DNA from: Fimbriimonadaceae bacterium
GTDB lineage: Bacteria > Armatimonadota > Fimbriimonadia > Fimbriimonadales > Fimbriimonadaceae
DNA length: 44,250 nucleotides
Reading direction: 5' to 3'
NCBI GenBank assembly: GCA_025934835.1
Contig: JAICWL010000017.1
Coordinates: 1-44,250, forward strand
The translations under genes were made by a program, and so were the position numbers. Shown here one piece after another: positions 1 through 8,354 of this stretch. The notes beneath the pieces were generated by a model. The model made no database searches and was not told where the DNA came from. It was given only the letters and a program-made list of their open reading frames with translations. Position 1 is the stretch's first letter. Each line of letters starts with the position of its first letter.

Positions 1-25
1 TAAGCATCAGCTTACGAAGTGAACT

Positions 26-307
26 ATGAAGTCTGCCAACCGAAAGCTATTCACGGTGTTGATCGTCGTCACCGGCTTGTACGTGATCGCGCTCGCCAAG
101 CCCTTGTGTTCTGTTGGCACCCAGGGCCACCGAACCCCGTGCTACACGATGTGTGCAGATGCAGCGGGTGGTGATCCGAACGGAACCGAGGCTGCCGATT
201 GCCAAGATTGTTGCCACCAAATGGGGATGGACAACCAACAGTGCTATGCAAACTGCGATTTGCTTAGTTTGCCCTGCGCCTGCCCTAAGCCGCTTCCTCC
301 GCCATAG
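26..307 (+). CDS. small exported Cys-rich protein
   Basis: 93 residues, not a family I recognise. A basic N-terminus and a hydrophobic stretch (about residues 8-24, ending ALA) look like a signal peptide or anchor. The remaining ~68 residues hold ten cysteines at 28, 39, 43, 59, 62, 63, 73, 77, 84 and 86, including two CX3C pairs (39/43 and 73/77) and a CX2CC cluster. The tail is proline-rich. The even cysteine count and export signal suggest a disulfide-stabilised extracytoplasmic peptide. Two genes downstream is a VKOR-DsbA fusion that forms disulfides, so the peptide may be its client; that link is inference. A metal-binding role is the alternative. It is the first gene of a close-packed run reaching to 2452. 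Confidence 0.7.
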   Translation: MKSANRKLFTVLIVVTGLYVIALAKPLCSVGTQGHRTPCYTMCADAAGGDPNGTEAADCQDCCHQMGMDNQQCYANCDLLSLPCACPKPLPPP

Positions 308-318
308 TGGAGGCTACG

Positions 319-687
319 ATGTGGCGACTCATTCTTTGTGCAGCCGGCCTCGTTGTCATTTCGGGGTGTTCAAACTCTGCGAGCGTTTACGCCGAGCGTG
401 CTAAGCTGCGAGCCCAGGCGAAAGACGAAATCGTTCGTATGAACGGCTCCCACGCTTTCGACGAGGAGGCCCGCAACTATGTCATCGAGTGTTTGGGCAG
501 CTCCGAATTCTCCGTCCGCGCCAGAGCAGCGCCCGTAGTGGAAAGGGGCCTGGCGCTTCACCTGGTGAGCTACGACTACGCGCGTTCGACGTTTGCGGCT
601 GCGCTAAGGGCCCATCCCGAAGATCGAATATTTTGGAATGCCGCGCTCGCACACGCGGCCAGGTTGGAACACGGGTCCACGCGATGA
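319..687 (+). CDS. small predicted lipoprotein
   Basis: 122 residues with a lipoprotein signal: a hydrophobic stretch followed by the lipobox ISGC with lipidated Cys17. The mature part is short, charged and probably helical, with no domain I can name. The ATG at 319 is chosen over the in-frame GTG at 307 because GGAGG lies five bases before it and the signal peptide starts there. The stop overlaps the next gene's start as ATGA, so the two are probably translationally coupled. Its place between the Cys-rich peptide and the VKOR-DsbA gene suggests a shared envelope role. Confidence 0.72.
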   Translation: MWRLILCAAGLVVISGCSNSASVYAERAKLRAQAKDEIVRMNGSHAFDEEARNYVIECLGSSEFSVRARAAPVVERGLALHLVSYDYARSTFAAALRAHPEDRIFWNAALAHAARLEHGSTR

Positions 688-1775
688 GGAGGATCCCGGC
701 GGCAGGGCTCAGCCGAATGTGCATGGTATTGCTAACCTGCGGAGCGTGCAATGCAGCCTTGCTGACCTTGCCCTACCTTGTCGGGGCCAAGGTCGCGTGC
801 GTTTCCGGATCCCTCTGCACACAGCTCGAATCGAGCCCACTGAGTCACGTGCTCGGGATTCCCTTACCGGTCTGGGGAACGGTCGCTTACCTGCTGGACG
901 CAGGATTGTTTGCGACTTGGTCGGCTTCGCCGCAGGCATCAACGGGGAGATTTCGCGCCTTTTTCTGGTTTGCGGGCTGCATCGCGCTCGCGAGTGTGGG
1001 TCTGTACTCCTACGGCCATTTGGTCCTCGACTCGACATGCGGTTTCTGCTGGCTGAATTCCCTGATCTCGGTTGGAGTCCTGCTGTGTGGGAACCTGTTG
1101 CCGTCCGGTGAAGCGCCGCCGGTTCGCTTTCGGCCTGAGCGAGCACTTGCGGTTGGGGCAGGACTCGCGGCGGCTTCCGTGTGCCTCGGATCGTTCCTTG
1201 CAATCGACTCTGGCCGTAATCAGCTTTCGGGCACGCTCGGGTTCGATCCCCCGATATCGGACATAGTCGGCAAGGGACGGCCCCAATATGGAAACCCTTC
1301 GTCTCGAACCGTCGTGGTCCTCTTTTCTGATCCAGACTGCCCAGCCTGCGATGAGTATGTTCCTTGGCTCATCGATCAGGTCCAAGGACCTGTGGAAGGA
1401 AGGGTGCGAGCAATCTTCCGGAGTTATCCGCTCAAGCGCATCCATCCCGGATCAGAAAGCCTGGCACTTGCGGAGGCGTGGTCTCAGAGCGCCGGCTGCT
1501 TTGAGAAGGTACGCACGCTCATCCTCCAAGGCGCGAAGACTGAGCACGACCTCCTGGCGCAAGCATCTCGTGCGGGGATCGACACTCAGGCCATGCGGAA
1601 GGCGATGGAGGGCAATGATAGAGCCGCCGAACTGCGTCTAGACGAGGACGTCGCGGCGGGCAACGAGTGCGCACTCAGCGGTACCCCCTATTTTCTAATC
1701 AAGGCGCCTGGCGAGCCCCTCAGATGGGCTCTCGGTTCTGCCATTGAGGGCGAGTTAAGCCGTCTAACGAGGTGA
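684..1775 (+). CDS. vitamin K epoxide reductase / DsbA-like thioredoxin fusion
   Basis: 363-residue membrane protein that should make disulfide bonds in exported proteins, passing electrons from a DsbA-like domain through VKOR to quinone. The N-terminal VKOR domain (about 1-160) has several membrane helices, the loop cysteine pair C39-X5-C45 and the quinone-side motif CGFC at C119/C122. After one more hydrophobic segment comes a thioredoxin-fold domain with CPAC at C219/C222 and a SGTPYF stretch carrying the cis-proline. The frame is open upstream to 489, but that part overlaps the lipoprotein gene and looks non-coding, while ATG 684 gives a normal VKOR start and an ATGA overlap. VKOR-Trx fusions are a known bacterial alternative to DsbA/DsbB. 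Confidence 0.9.
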   Translation: MRRIPAAGLSRMCMVLLTCGACNAALLTLPYLVGAKVACVSGSLCTQLESSPLSHVLGIPLPVWGTVAYLLDAGLFATWSASPQASTGRFRAFFWFAGCIALASVGLYSYGHLVLDSTCGFCWLNSLISVGVLLCGNLLPSGEAPPVRFRPERALAVGAGLAAASVCLGSFLAIDSGRNQLSGTLGFDPPISDIVGKGRPQYGNPSSRTVVVLFSDPDCPACDEYVPWLIDQVQGPVEGRVRAIFRSYPLKRIHPGSESLALAEAWSQSAGCFEKVRTLILQGAKTEHDLLAQASRAGIDTQAMRKAMEGNDRAAELRLDEDVAAGNECALSGTPYFLIKAPGEPLRWALGSAIEGELSRLTR

Positions 1776-2452
1776 TGCGGATGAAGAGTTGTAGGCAATG
1801 CGCGCGGGAGGGATTCACACTCATCGAGCTCATGGTGGTGATCGCTATCATCGCGGTCTTGGCTGCACTTCTATTCCCGGTTTTCGCCTCCGCGCGGCGA
1901 GAATCGTATCGGGCGCCTTGCACTGCGAACCTGCGGCAAATCGGCATCGCCGCGCGGCTCTACGCGCAAGATTACGGCGGCTATTATCCAAACGGATCGG
2001 ATGGCAGCCGCGGCTATGGCGATATAGCTGACAAGGGCCCACGGTACATGGATCAACTCGCGGCTTACGTGTCATCAGAAGCCGTCTACCACTGTCCCAT
2101 TGACCACGGAATGCGTGTGAGCGAGATCAGCTACGACTCTCCTGAGGTTGGCCTGCCGACCCGCTTCGCCGCGCTGAGGACAAGCTATTCCTATGAAGAC
2201 ACGGGAAGTTTTCCCGATCCCGTGCCAGAGGACGATACCGGAGGAAGGGATGCGACGACCGCCCAGTTTTGGGACGCTTCCGGCTCATGGCACGCGGGCT
2301 CGCGCCAGGCGGAGCCCGGACAAAGTAGCGAGGAGTGGGTTGCGGCGATCGACCAGGGGAAGTTCAACACGCTGTTTTACGACGGACATATCCGACTTCT
2401 CAATGAGGCGGACTGGATCTACGCGCGCTTTCCGCTCCTGCAAAATCCTTAA
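1775..2452 (+). CDS. prepilin-type N-terminal cleavage/methylation protein (type II pseudopilin-like)
   Basis: 225 residues. Residues about 12-40 carry the class III prepilin signal [10 protein letters not shown] followed by a hydrophobic helix, so it should be cut by prepilin peptidase before the Phe and methylated. The C-terminus ends in a [13 protein letters not shown] segment typical of the H-X9-DG prepilin group, although the leading His of that motif seems to be missing. Such proteins are abundant in Planctomycetes and Armatimonadota; their role (pseudopilus or surface structure) is poorly known. ATG 1775 overlaps the previous stop by one base (TGATG); GTG 1772 and ATG 1781 are alternatives. 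Confidence 0.85.
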   Translation: MRMKSCRQCAREGFTLIELMVVIAIIAVLAALLFPVFASARRESYRAPCTANLRQIGIAARLYAQDYGGYYPNGSDGSRGYGDIADKGPRYMDQLAAYVSSEAVYHCPIDHGMRVSEISYDSPEVGLPTRFAALRTSYSYEDTGSFPDPVPEDDTGGRDATTAQFWDASGSWHAGSRQAEPGQSSEEWVAAIDQGKFNTLFYDGHIRLLNEADWIYARFPLLQNP

Positions 2453-2615
2453 AGGGTGCCAGGCGGCCCGGCGTGATGGGTGGAGATCCCGTGGGTACGA
2501 TTCGGGTTCGAGAAACTGGCAGGAAGGGCTGCGGTACGTTCGAAGCCCTGCAAATTCACCAGGAACCTGCCGACATACCTTCTTGGAGCTTCGAGCTGTC
2601 GGGGCGATAAAAGGC
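2453..2615. other. intergenic stretch between prepilin and MerR genes
   Basis: 163 bases with no ORF I would call. It contains a GGTTCGAG at 2505-2512 that resembles a T-loop, but no tRNA cloverleaf can be drawn around it. The promoter of the MerR gene presumably lies here, but I see no convincing -35/-10 pair. Confidence 0.4.
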
Positions 2616-2888
2616 ATGTCAGTCGATAGGCGAATGAATAAGGCGGACAAAGCCGTCAACATCAGCATGGCCGGTGAGATCACCGGCGTCGAGGTTTATA
2701 CCCTCCGGTATTGGGAGCGCGAATTCGTCGACTTTCTGCAGCCGATCCGGACGAAAGGCGGGCAGCGTCGATACCGGCCCGAGGATATCCAAACCGTTCT
2801 CGTCATCAAGAGGCTGCTTCGCGATGAGATGTTCAGCATCGCCGGCGCGCGCCGATACCTTGCCAGGACCTTAGAGTTCGCCGCCTGA
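2616..2888 (+). CDS. MerR-family DNA-binding protein (HTH only)
   Basis: 90 residues consisting almost entirely of a MerR-type winged helix-turn-helix: helix-turn-helix near EITGVEVYTLRYWEREF, then a wing with GGQRRYRPEDIQ and a helix continuing to the C-terminus. There is no coiled coil and no effector domain, so it is a minimal MerR-like protein of the kind often paired with other regulators. Start ATG 2616 is preferred; ATG 2634 is also possible and would not affect the domain. Its stop overlaps the next gene's start (TGATG), implying coupled translation with the glycosyltransferase. The target is unknown. Confidence 0.85.
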   Translation: MSVDRRMNKADKAVNISMAGEITGVEVYTLRYWEREFVDFLQPIRTKGGQRRYRPEDIQTVLVIKRLLRDEMFSIAGARRYLARTLEFAA

Positions 2889-4495
2889 TGCCTTCTCGGC
2901 CCCTGCTAAGCGCTTGCCTCATCGTCCGAGATGAAGAGGCATGCCTGGCCAGGTGCATCGAGAGCCTTCGCGGCATCGTCGACGAGATCGTGGTCGTCGA
3001 CACAGGTTCCACGGACCGCACGGTCGAGATTGCGAGCGGCTACGGCGCGAAAGTGCATAGCTTCGCCTGGCAGGACGACTTCGCCGCTGCGCGCAATCGG
3101 TCGCTTAGCGCGGCTGCCGGCGTCTGGGCCCTCTGGATCGATGCGGACGAGGAGCTGTCGCTCAAGGACGCTGCGGCACTACGCGGGCGCCTATCGCGCG
3201 AGGATATCGGCGGATTCGATCTCGAAATCATCAATTTCACCGAGGACGAGGGGGATCGGGGCCAGTTCGTCCATTGGGCCACGAGAATCTTCCGTCTATT
3301 GCCCGGCGTCGAGTTCACCGGCAGGGTCCACGAGCAAATCACGCCGTCTCTGGCCGCACTCGGGCTTCATTGGGAGCCGCTCTCCTGCGCGGGCATCCGG
3401 CATTACGGATACAGGCCCGCTCAGATGCGTGCCAAAAACAAAATCCAACGTACAGTCGCACTGCTCGAAGCGGACGTTGCCGAGCATCCGGCCGACACCC
3501 ATCAGTGGTTCAACCTGGCCAATGCGTACCTCGTGGCGGGCCGTTACAAGGAAGCCGAAGCTGCCGCCGAATCCTGCCTGCGCCAAGTCGATGGGTTCGC
3601 GCCGTACGTCGGCGTGTGCTACCAAATCCTGAGCTCGGCGAGGATGGCGACAGGCGATTTGGACGGCGCGCTGGAAGCATGCGCCGGCGCCGATGCGAAC
3701 GGTTGGAACGGGCCGGTCAATGAATTTGAACGAGCGTGCGCTCTTTCGCGGCTGGGCCGGTTCGGCGAGGCCATCGGGGCCTGCTCCCTCTGCCGCGAGC
3801 TGGCGTTTCGCGATGGCGAACCGGGCGACCGCACGGTCCAGACCCACAAGTCGGTTGTTCTCGAGGCGAATTGCCATCTTGCACTCGGCGAAGCAGCAAA
3901 GGCTCGCGAGGCCGTTCAAATGCTGTTCGAATCGGACCCAGGGTACGTTCCTGCCGCGCTCGCGTTCGCTCAGGCATCCGAACGGCACGGCGACTTTCAG
4001 GCGGCTGGGAGGGCTTTCGAGCTTGCCTGGCAAAGCGAGCCGGGATTAACCGACGCCTGGGTCGGATGGGCTCGCTGCTGCGAAGCCAGCGGAGACTCGA
4101 AGGGGATGCTGCGCGCATTCGAGCACTACGGAAAACTGGCCGAACCAACCGCGGACATGCTGATCGATTGGGGCCGGGCGCTGGCTGCCTCCGGAGCGAA
4201 CGAGCGAGCCCTGGAATGCTTTGGCGAAGCGATCAAGCGCGAGCCGTCGAACGCGAACGCGTACTTCAATTGCGGCGACCTGCTTTATGGGCTAGGCGCC
4301 TATCCGGATGCCGCACACATTTACGAGGCGGGCCTGCGGCATTCTCCGGGATATGCCCAAGGCTGGTTCACATTGGGCAACTGCCTGGCACAGATGAGCC
4401 TTTCGGGCGGCGCATCCACCTGCTACCGGCAGGCTCTGGAGATCGATCCTGCCCATGAGGCCGCCCGGCACAATTTGGGCCTCGTGGCCGCCTAG
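2888..4495 (+). CDS. family 2 glycosyltransferase with TPR repeats
   Basis: 535 residues. The N-terminal ~220 residues are a GT-A fold family 2 glycosyltransferase: nucleotide-binding strand LSACLIVRDEE, DTGSTDRT, and the metal-binding acidic motif WIDADEE. The rest is a chain of tetratricopeptide repeats (for example HQWFNLANAYLVAGRYKEAE and, near the end, AYFNCGDLLYGLGAYPDAA). GT2-TPR proteins of this layout probably glycosylate proteins or surface polymers in the cytoplasm, with the TPRs holding a partner; donor and acceptor cannot be read from the sequence. The stop TAG shares the palindrome CTAG with the stop of the convergent gene. Confidence 0.9.
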   Translation: MPSRPLLSACLIVRDEEACLARCIESLRGIVDEIVVVDTGSTDRTVEIASGYGAKVHSFAWQDDFAAARNRSLSAAAGVWALWIDADEELSLKDAAALRGRLSREDIGGFDLEIINFTEDEGDRGQFVHWATRIFRLLPGVEFTGRVHEQITPSLAALGLHWEPLSCAGIRHYGYRPAQMRAKNKIQRTVALLEADVAEHPADTHQWFNLANAYLVAGRYKEAEAAAESCLRQVDGFAPYVGVCYQILSSARMATGDLDGALEACAGADANGWNGPVNEFERACALSRLGRFGEAIGACSLCRELAFRDGEPGDRTVQTHKSVVLEANCHLALGEAAKAREAVQMLFESDPGYVPAALAFAQASERHGDFQAAGRAFELAWQSEPGLTDAWVGWARCCEASGDSKGMLRAFEHYGKLAEPTADMLIDWGRALAASGANERALECFGEAIKREPSNANAYFNCGDLLYGLGAYPDAAHIYEAGLRHSPGYAQGWFTLGNCLAQMSLSGGASTCYRQALEIDPAHEAARHNLGLVAA

Positions 4496-4932
4496 GCTTC
4501 GGCGCGCTTCTTGAACGCCTCGTTGATATTCTCGAGGTTCTTCACCACGATGCCGTGGATGACCTTTTTCACGAGCGGTCCCAGCGTCGGCACATTGTAT
4601 TCGTAGTCGAGGTGCTGGTCGAATCGAGTGCCGCCGTTTTCCTCGCGGAAGCTCCAGCGGCCCTCCAAGCTGTCGTAATCCCCTTCGATCTGCCGGAACG
4701 TGCTCGAGTGCGTGGAATCGTCCCAGACTTCCTCCTGCCGCCACCGGACCTTGAGGAGGAATTGCGGAATGACGCCGACCCAATCGGCGACGAGTCTCGA
4801 TTCGGCCTGCTCGACAGGCGTCACCGACTGGACGTCCTTCATATATTCGGGGTAGGCCTTGCTATCCTTGGCGATCGCATAGACTTTGCTCAACGGGGCG
4901 TTGATCCAAGTGGTGGTCTCGACGGTCGGCAT
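4492..4932 (-). CDS. SRPBCC-family protein (polyketide cyclase / COQ10-like START domain)
   Basis: 146 residues covering one SRPBCC helix-grip domain: an N-terminal TTWINAPLSKVYAIAKDSKAYPEYMKD segment, the usual strand-helix opening, followed by antiparallel strands and a long C-terminal helix (residues about 115-146). Members bind hydrophobic ligands such as quinones, lipids or polyketides; the ligand here is not evident. It ends tail to tail with the glycosyltransferase and diverges from the dehydrogenase at 4959 with only 26 bases between the starts. A TAGTGT hexamer on its strand (4945-4950) could be its -10 element. Confidence 0.85.
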   Translation of the reverse strand: MPTVETTTWINAPLSKVYAIAKDSKAYPEYMKDVQSVTPVEQAESRLVADWVGVIPQFLLKVRWRQEEVWDDSTHSSTFRQIEGDYDSLEGRWSFREENGGTRFDQHLDYEYNVPTLGPLVKKVIHGIVVKNLENINEAFKKRAEA

Positions 4933-4958
4933 CGTAAATCGATCACACTAGGTGAGGA

Positions 4959-6014
4959 ATGAGTGGGCGGATTGTACCTGCGCCTCCCGTTCGGGCCGAG
5001 GAAGTTGGCGTGCCGGCGCGAATGCGCGCGCTGATCCTTGAAGAGCCGGGCCGGATATCGATGCGGTCCGTCGAGACTCCAGAGCCGGGCCCAGGTGAGC
5101 TGCTGCTTCGAGTCGTGGCTGCTACCACGTGCGGCACCGACTTGAAGGCGTACCGCCGAGGGCATCCGCAGATTCCCATGCCCGGAGGGTTCGGCCACGA
5201 GTATTCGGGCGTGGTTGCGGCTGCGGGCGACGACGCGCCGTTTTCCGTTGGCGACGAGATCATGGGCGTGCATTCCGCGCCCTGCATGCAATGCGAGTGG
5301 TGCCTGCGCGGCCAAGAGAACCTGTGCGAAACCATCATGGCCACGAAGGTGCTGGGGAGCTTTGCCGAATACCTGCTCATTCCCGAGCGCGTCGCGAAGC
5401 TGAATGTGTTCGCGAAGCCCGGAAGCTTGCCTTTCGAAGTCGCTTCCCTATTGGAGCCGCTCTCGTGCGTTGCGCAGGGCTTGGCGCTGACCCCTGTTCG
5501 AGCCGATACGAAAGCGCTCGTTATCGGTCCCGGCGCGATCGGATTGATGTTCGTCGCGGCCCTTCATAAGAGCGGGGTCTCGGATGTTTCGATTGCCGGG
5601 CGCAATCCGGCGCGGCTGGAGATCGGTCGGCGGCTCGGAGCCACGCCGCTTCCTTTCGAGAGCCTCGGCTCGGAGCCACGATACGACCTCGTGATCGAAT
5701 GCACAGGGGCCGTCGAGGTGTGGGAGTCCTCGCTTGCGCTCGTTCGGCGCGGAGGCGCGCTCGTGCTGTTCGGCGGGTGCGCCGCGGGAACGGTGGCGCG
5801 CTTCGACACCCGGAAGCTTCACTACGACCAGATCAATGTCCTGAGCCCATTTCACTTTGGTGTCGGCGCCGTACGTCAGGCGCGCGAGTGGCTGCTCGAC
5901 CCTACGTTCGACCTCCGACCGTTGCTCAGCGGCGACCGAGAACTGGAGGAAGCGGCCCAGGTCTTCGCGGACCTGGCGGGTGGCGAAGGCGTGAAGTACG
6001 TGTTCCGGCCATGA
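4959..6014 (+). CDS. Zn-dependent medium-chain dehydrogenase (threonine/polyol dehydrogenase-like)
   Basis: 351 residues. Medium-chain dehydrogenase/reductase with catalytic zinc ligands Cys58 (TTCGTDLK) and His80-Glu81 (GHEYSG), a structural zinc lobe with four Cys (CMQCEWCLRGQENLC) and a Rossmann region beginning ALVIGPGAIGLMF. These oxidise secondary alcohols of sugars, polyols or threonine with NAD(P). The substrate is not readable, but the next gene is a second, divergent dehydrogenase and a sugar ABC importer follows, so a sugar or polyol is likely. ATG 4959 has a GGTGAGG tract just upstream; ATG 5022 (MRALILEEPG) is where most family members begin and is a serious alternative. Confidence 0.87.
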   Translation: MSGRIVPAPPVRAEEVGVPARMRALILEEPGRISMRSVETPEPGPGELLLRVVAATTCGTDLKAYRRGHPQIPMPGGFGHEYSGVVAAAGDDAPFSVGDEIMGVHSAPCMQCEWCLRGQENLCETIMATKVLGSFAEYLLIPERVAKLNVFAKPGSLPFEVASLLEPLSCVAQGLALTPVRADTKALVIGPGAIGLMFVAALHKSGVSDVSIAGRNPARLEIGRRLGATPLPFESLGSEPRYDLVIECTGAVEVWESSLALVRRGGALVLFGGCAAGTVARFDTRKLHYDQINVLSPFHFGVGAVRQAREWLLDPTFDLRPLLSGDRELEEAAQVFADLAGGEGVKYVFRP

Positions 6015-7021
6015 GAGTCGGCCGCTATCTCGGTGAGGGCCGCCTCGCCATCGTCGACGAGCCGGCCCCGGAACTTCCGAAGGGGGGTCTGCTCGTTTCC
6101 ACGCTCGCATCCGGGCTCTGTTCCGGCGAGCTCATGGACTGGTACATGGACAAGAAGGTCCCCCATGTGCTCGGCCATGAAATATGCGGCGAAGTCGTTG
6201 CGACCGAGGACCCGCGGTTCCCTGTTGGATCGATCGTATGCCCGCATCACCACGCGCCTTGCATGCATTGCGAGCGGTGCGCGAGGGGGCTCTACGTGCA
6301 TTGCGACCAGTGGCGCCGCACGCGCATTCTGCCCGGCGGCATGGCAGAATTGTGCGCCGTGCCGAAGGAGAATCTGGCGGACACGCTTGTCGTCGGCGAC
6401 CTGCGCCCGGTCGACGCCGCTCTGATCGAGCCCCTCGGCTGCGTGATGAAATCGATCCGGCTCTCGGGACTCCGCCACGGCGACCGCGCTGCGGTGATCG
6501 GGCTTGGGGTGATGGGGCTGCTGCATATGCTCATGCTGCCCGGCGCCGTCGGATACGACTCGAACCCGCGCCGCGTCGATTGGGCCAGGCGGCTGGGGCT
6601 GGACGCCAGGGGCCCCGAGGACTCGCAGGTGGCCGACGTGATTTACGTCTGCCCCGGCACGCAGAGCGCGCTCGACTTTGGCATTCGGCTTGCCGATTTC
6701 GGTGCAACCCTGGTACTTTTCGCGCCGTTCGCGCCGGGAGAACCTTCTCACGTGCCGCTCAGTGACCTATACTTTAGGGACATTAAACTTGTAAACAGCT
6801 ATTCCTGCGGCCCGGACGACGTGATCGAGGCCGCGAAGGCAATCCGATCCGGCAAGGTAAGGGCAGAGCAGGTCGTCAGCGATTTCATCGAGCTCGGCGA
6901 GCTTCCAAACGCCTACCTTGCGATGAAGCGAGGCGAAATCTTGAAGCCGATGGTGCTATTCCGGCAGCCGGCGGAATCTACAAGCTACGACACGGGGAGG
7001 GGCGCTCGGGCGTCGGAATAA
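6011..7021 (+). CDS. second Zn-dependent dehydrogenase
   Basis: 336 residues, medium-chain dehydrogenase fold. Catalytic zinc ligands Cys37 (GLCSGE) and His56-Glu57 (GHEICG); structural zinc cysteines in CMHCERCARGLYVHC; nucleotide-binding AAVIGLGVMGLL. It is distantly related to the preceding gene and starts inside that gene's stop codon (ATGA), so the two are almost certainly coexpressed, perhaps as successive oxidations or as a heteromeric pair. The catalytic-domain loop after the zinc site is shorter than in the first enzyme. The frame is open upstream to 5699, but that part only shadows the first dehydrogenase. Confidence 0.87.
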   Translation: MRVGRYLGEGRLAIVDEPAPELPKGGLLVSTLASGLCSGELMDWYMDKKVPHVLGHEICGEVVATEDPRFPVGSIVCPHHHAPCMHCERCARGLYVHCDQWRRTRILPGGMAELCAVPKENLADTLVVGDLRPVDAALIEPLGCVMKSIRLSGLRHGDRAAVIGLGVMGLLHMLMLPGAVGYDSNPRRVDWARRLGLDARGPEDSQVADVIYVCPGTQSALDFGIRLADFGATLVLFAPFAPGEPSHVPLSDLYFRDIKLVNSYSCGPDDVIEAAKAIRSGKVRAEQVVSDFIELGELPNAYLAMKRGEILKPMVLFRQPAESTSYDTGRGARASE

Positions 7022-7024
7022 CGG

Positions 7025-8227
7025 ATGCTCGCCGCCGCACTCGCAATCGCATTCGTAGGCCAGCCTCGCATCATGGACTGCGAGACGCTCAGCGCCATGG
7101 CATGGGACGAAGACGCCACCAAGCAGGCGCAAGCGGAAAAGCAGCATCAGGACGACCTCAAGACGGACAAGGAGGTCGGCGAGAAGTACGCCAAGCTCGC
7201 CGATAAGGAATACAAGCCCAGCACCGATCTCGAGGCGACCAAGCGCGTTCAGCGCATCGGCGAGGAGATCGCGGACATCGCGAACCACAACAAGGTCAAA
7301 GCGAGCTGGGGCGACCAACGGCTCAATCCGTTCGACTACACGTTCAAGCTGGTCCAAAGCCCGGTGAAGGACGACATCAACGCCTTCTCGTTGCCGGGCG
7401 GCTACATCTACGTTTTCGAGGGCACGGTCAAGTTCGCCGAAAGCGATGACGAGCTGGCGGGCGTGCTGGGCCACGAGATCGCCCACGCCGCCTTTCGCCA
7501 TGTGGCGACGCTACAGCGAGAGGAATCGAAATTCCAGCTCGTGCAGCTACCGCTCATCTTGATCGCTCTGCTCGCCAAAGGCGCCAGCACGGCCGGCAAC
7601 GTGATGCAGGTGACCCAACTCGTGGACGTCGCGACCAGCGGCGGCTGGAGCGTGAAAGCGGAAACGGCAGCGGACTACGGCGGTCTGCAGTATCTGGCGA
7701 AGAGCAAGTACAACCCAACTGGCATGCTCACGTTTATGGAGCGGCTCGCTCAGAAAGACCGGCAGGACCCGCAGCTATTCGCAGACCTGGGGATCTTTCG
7801 GACTCACCCGCCGAGCCGCGAGCGCGCCGAGGCCCTCGAGAAGCACATGAAGGAGATGGGCCTGCCGATCCGCCGCAGCGAAGTTTCGCCAAGCTTCCGC
7901 ACGGTAGCAAAGTCCGGGAAGGACGGCACCGCCGAAGTGATGTTCAACGGGCGGCGAATCGTTCAGTTCGCTGGAGCGGATGCCGATTCGCGCGCCAAGG
8001 AGGCCGTCGGCCATTTGAACGAGTTCTTCGACAGCGTTCCTGATCTGTTCGAAGTCCAGCCCGGCGACGACGGCCAGATTCTGGGCCGGCGAAAGCCACT
8101 TCTGGACTTGGAGCCTGAGGACGCTAAGATCGCCAACGAATCGGTCGACGACCTCCAGGCGGATACGGTCAAGGCGATTCGGGCGGCGATGTATTCGCTT
8201 GCCTACCGCGTTTGGGACGTCCGATAA
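7025..8227 (+). CDS. M48-family zinc metalloprotease
   Basis: 400 residues. A short hydrophobic N-terminus (residues 1-11) may be a signal peptide. A charged helical region is followed by the M48 catalytic site HEIAH (His149, Glu150, His153) and the third-ligand motif EXXAD (in KAETAADYGG). Family members such as BepA/LoiP are periplasmic quality-control proteases for outer-membrane proteins. The C-terminal ~130 residues contain no TPR and no domain I recognise. It begins three bases after the dehydrogenase stop, so it is likely in the same transcript although no metabolic link is obvious. Confidence 0.9.
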   Translation: MLAAALAIAFVGQPRIMDCETLSAMAWDEDATKQAQAEKQHQDDLKTDKEVGEKYAKLADKEYKPSTDLEATKRVQRIGEEIADIANHNKVKASWGDQRLNPFDYTFKLVQSPVKDDINAFSLPGGYIYVFEGTVKFAESDDELAGVLGHEIAHAAFRHVATLQREESKFQLVQLPLILIALLAKGASTAGNVMQVTQLVDVATSGGWSVKAETAADYGGLQYLAKSKYNPTGMLTFMERLAQKDRQDPQLFADLGIFRTHPPSRERAEALEKHMKEMGLPIRRSEVSPSFRTVAKSGKDGTAEVMFNGRRIVQFAGADADSRAKEAVGHLNEFFDSVPDLFEVQPGDDGQILGRRKPLLDLEPEDAKIANESVDDLQADTVKAIRAAMYSLAYRVWDVR

Positions 8228-8354
8228 CCTCTGCCGCCCAATTGCAACGCGAAGGACGGCCCGTCCGGCAGCCCGATGCGAAGCTCGGTACCGCGTTGCT
8301 GTAATATGGACCGGGCCCGCACGCGTTTGATTGGCTCAACGGAGGAAATGAGGA
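8228..8354 (+). promoter_or_regulatory. intergenic region upstream of the sugar-binding lipoprotein
   Basis: 127 bases. A TAATAT hexamer at 8302-8307 is a plausible -10 and would give a leader of about 40 nt ending in the strong ribosome site GGAGGAAATGAGGA before ATG 8355. No good -35 is visible at the right distance. Confidence 0.4.

Noticed and set aside
489-683. In-frame upstream extension of the VKOR-DsbA gene
   Set aside because: It overlaps the lipoprotein gene and codes for an unlikely Arg/Gly-rich stretch; ATG 684 gives a normal family start.
2505-2512. T-loop-like GGTTCGAG, possible tRNA
   Set aside because: No acceptor, D or anticodon stems can be drawn around it.
5699-6010. Upstream extension of the second dehydrogenase
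   Set aside because: It is a frame shadow of the first dehydrogenase; ATG 6011 starts at the family N-terminus.
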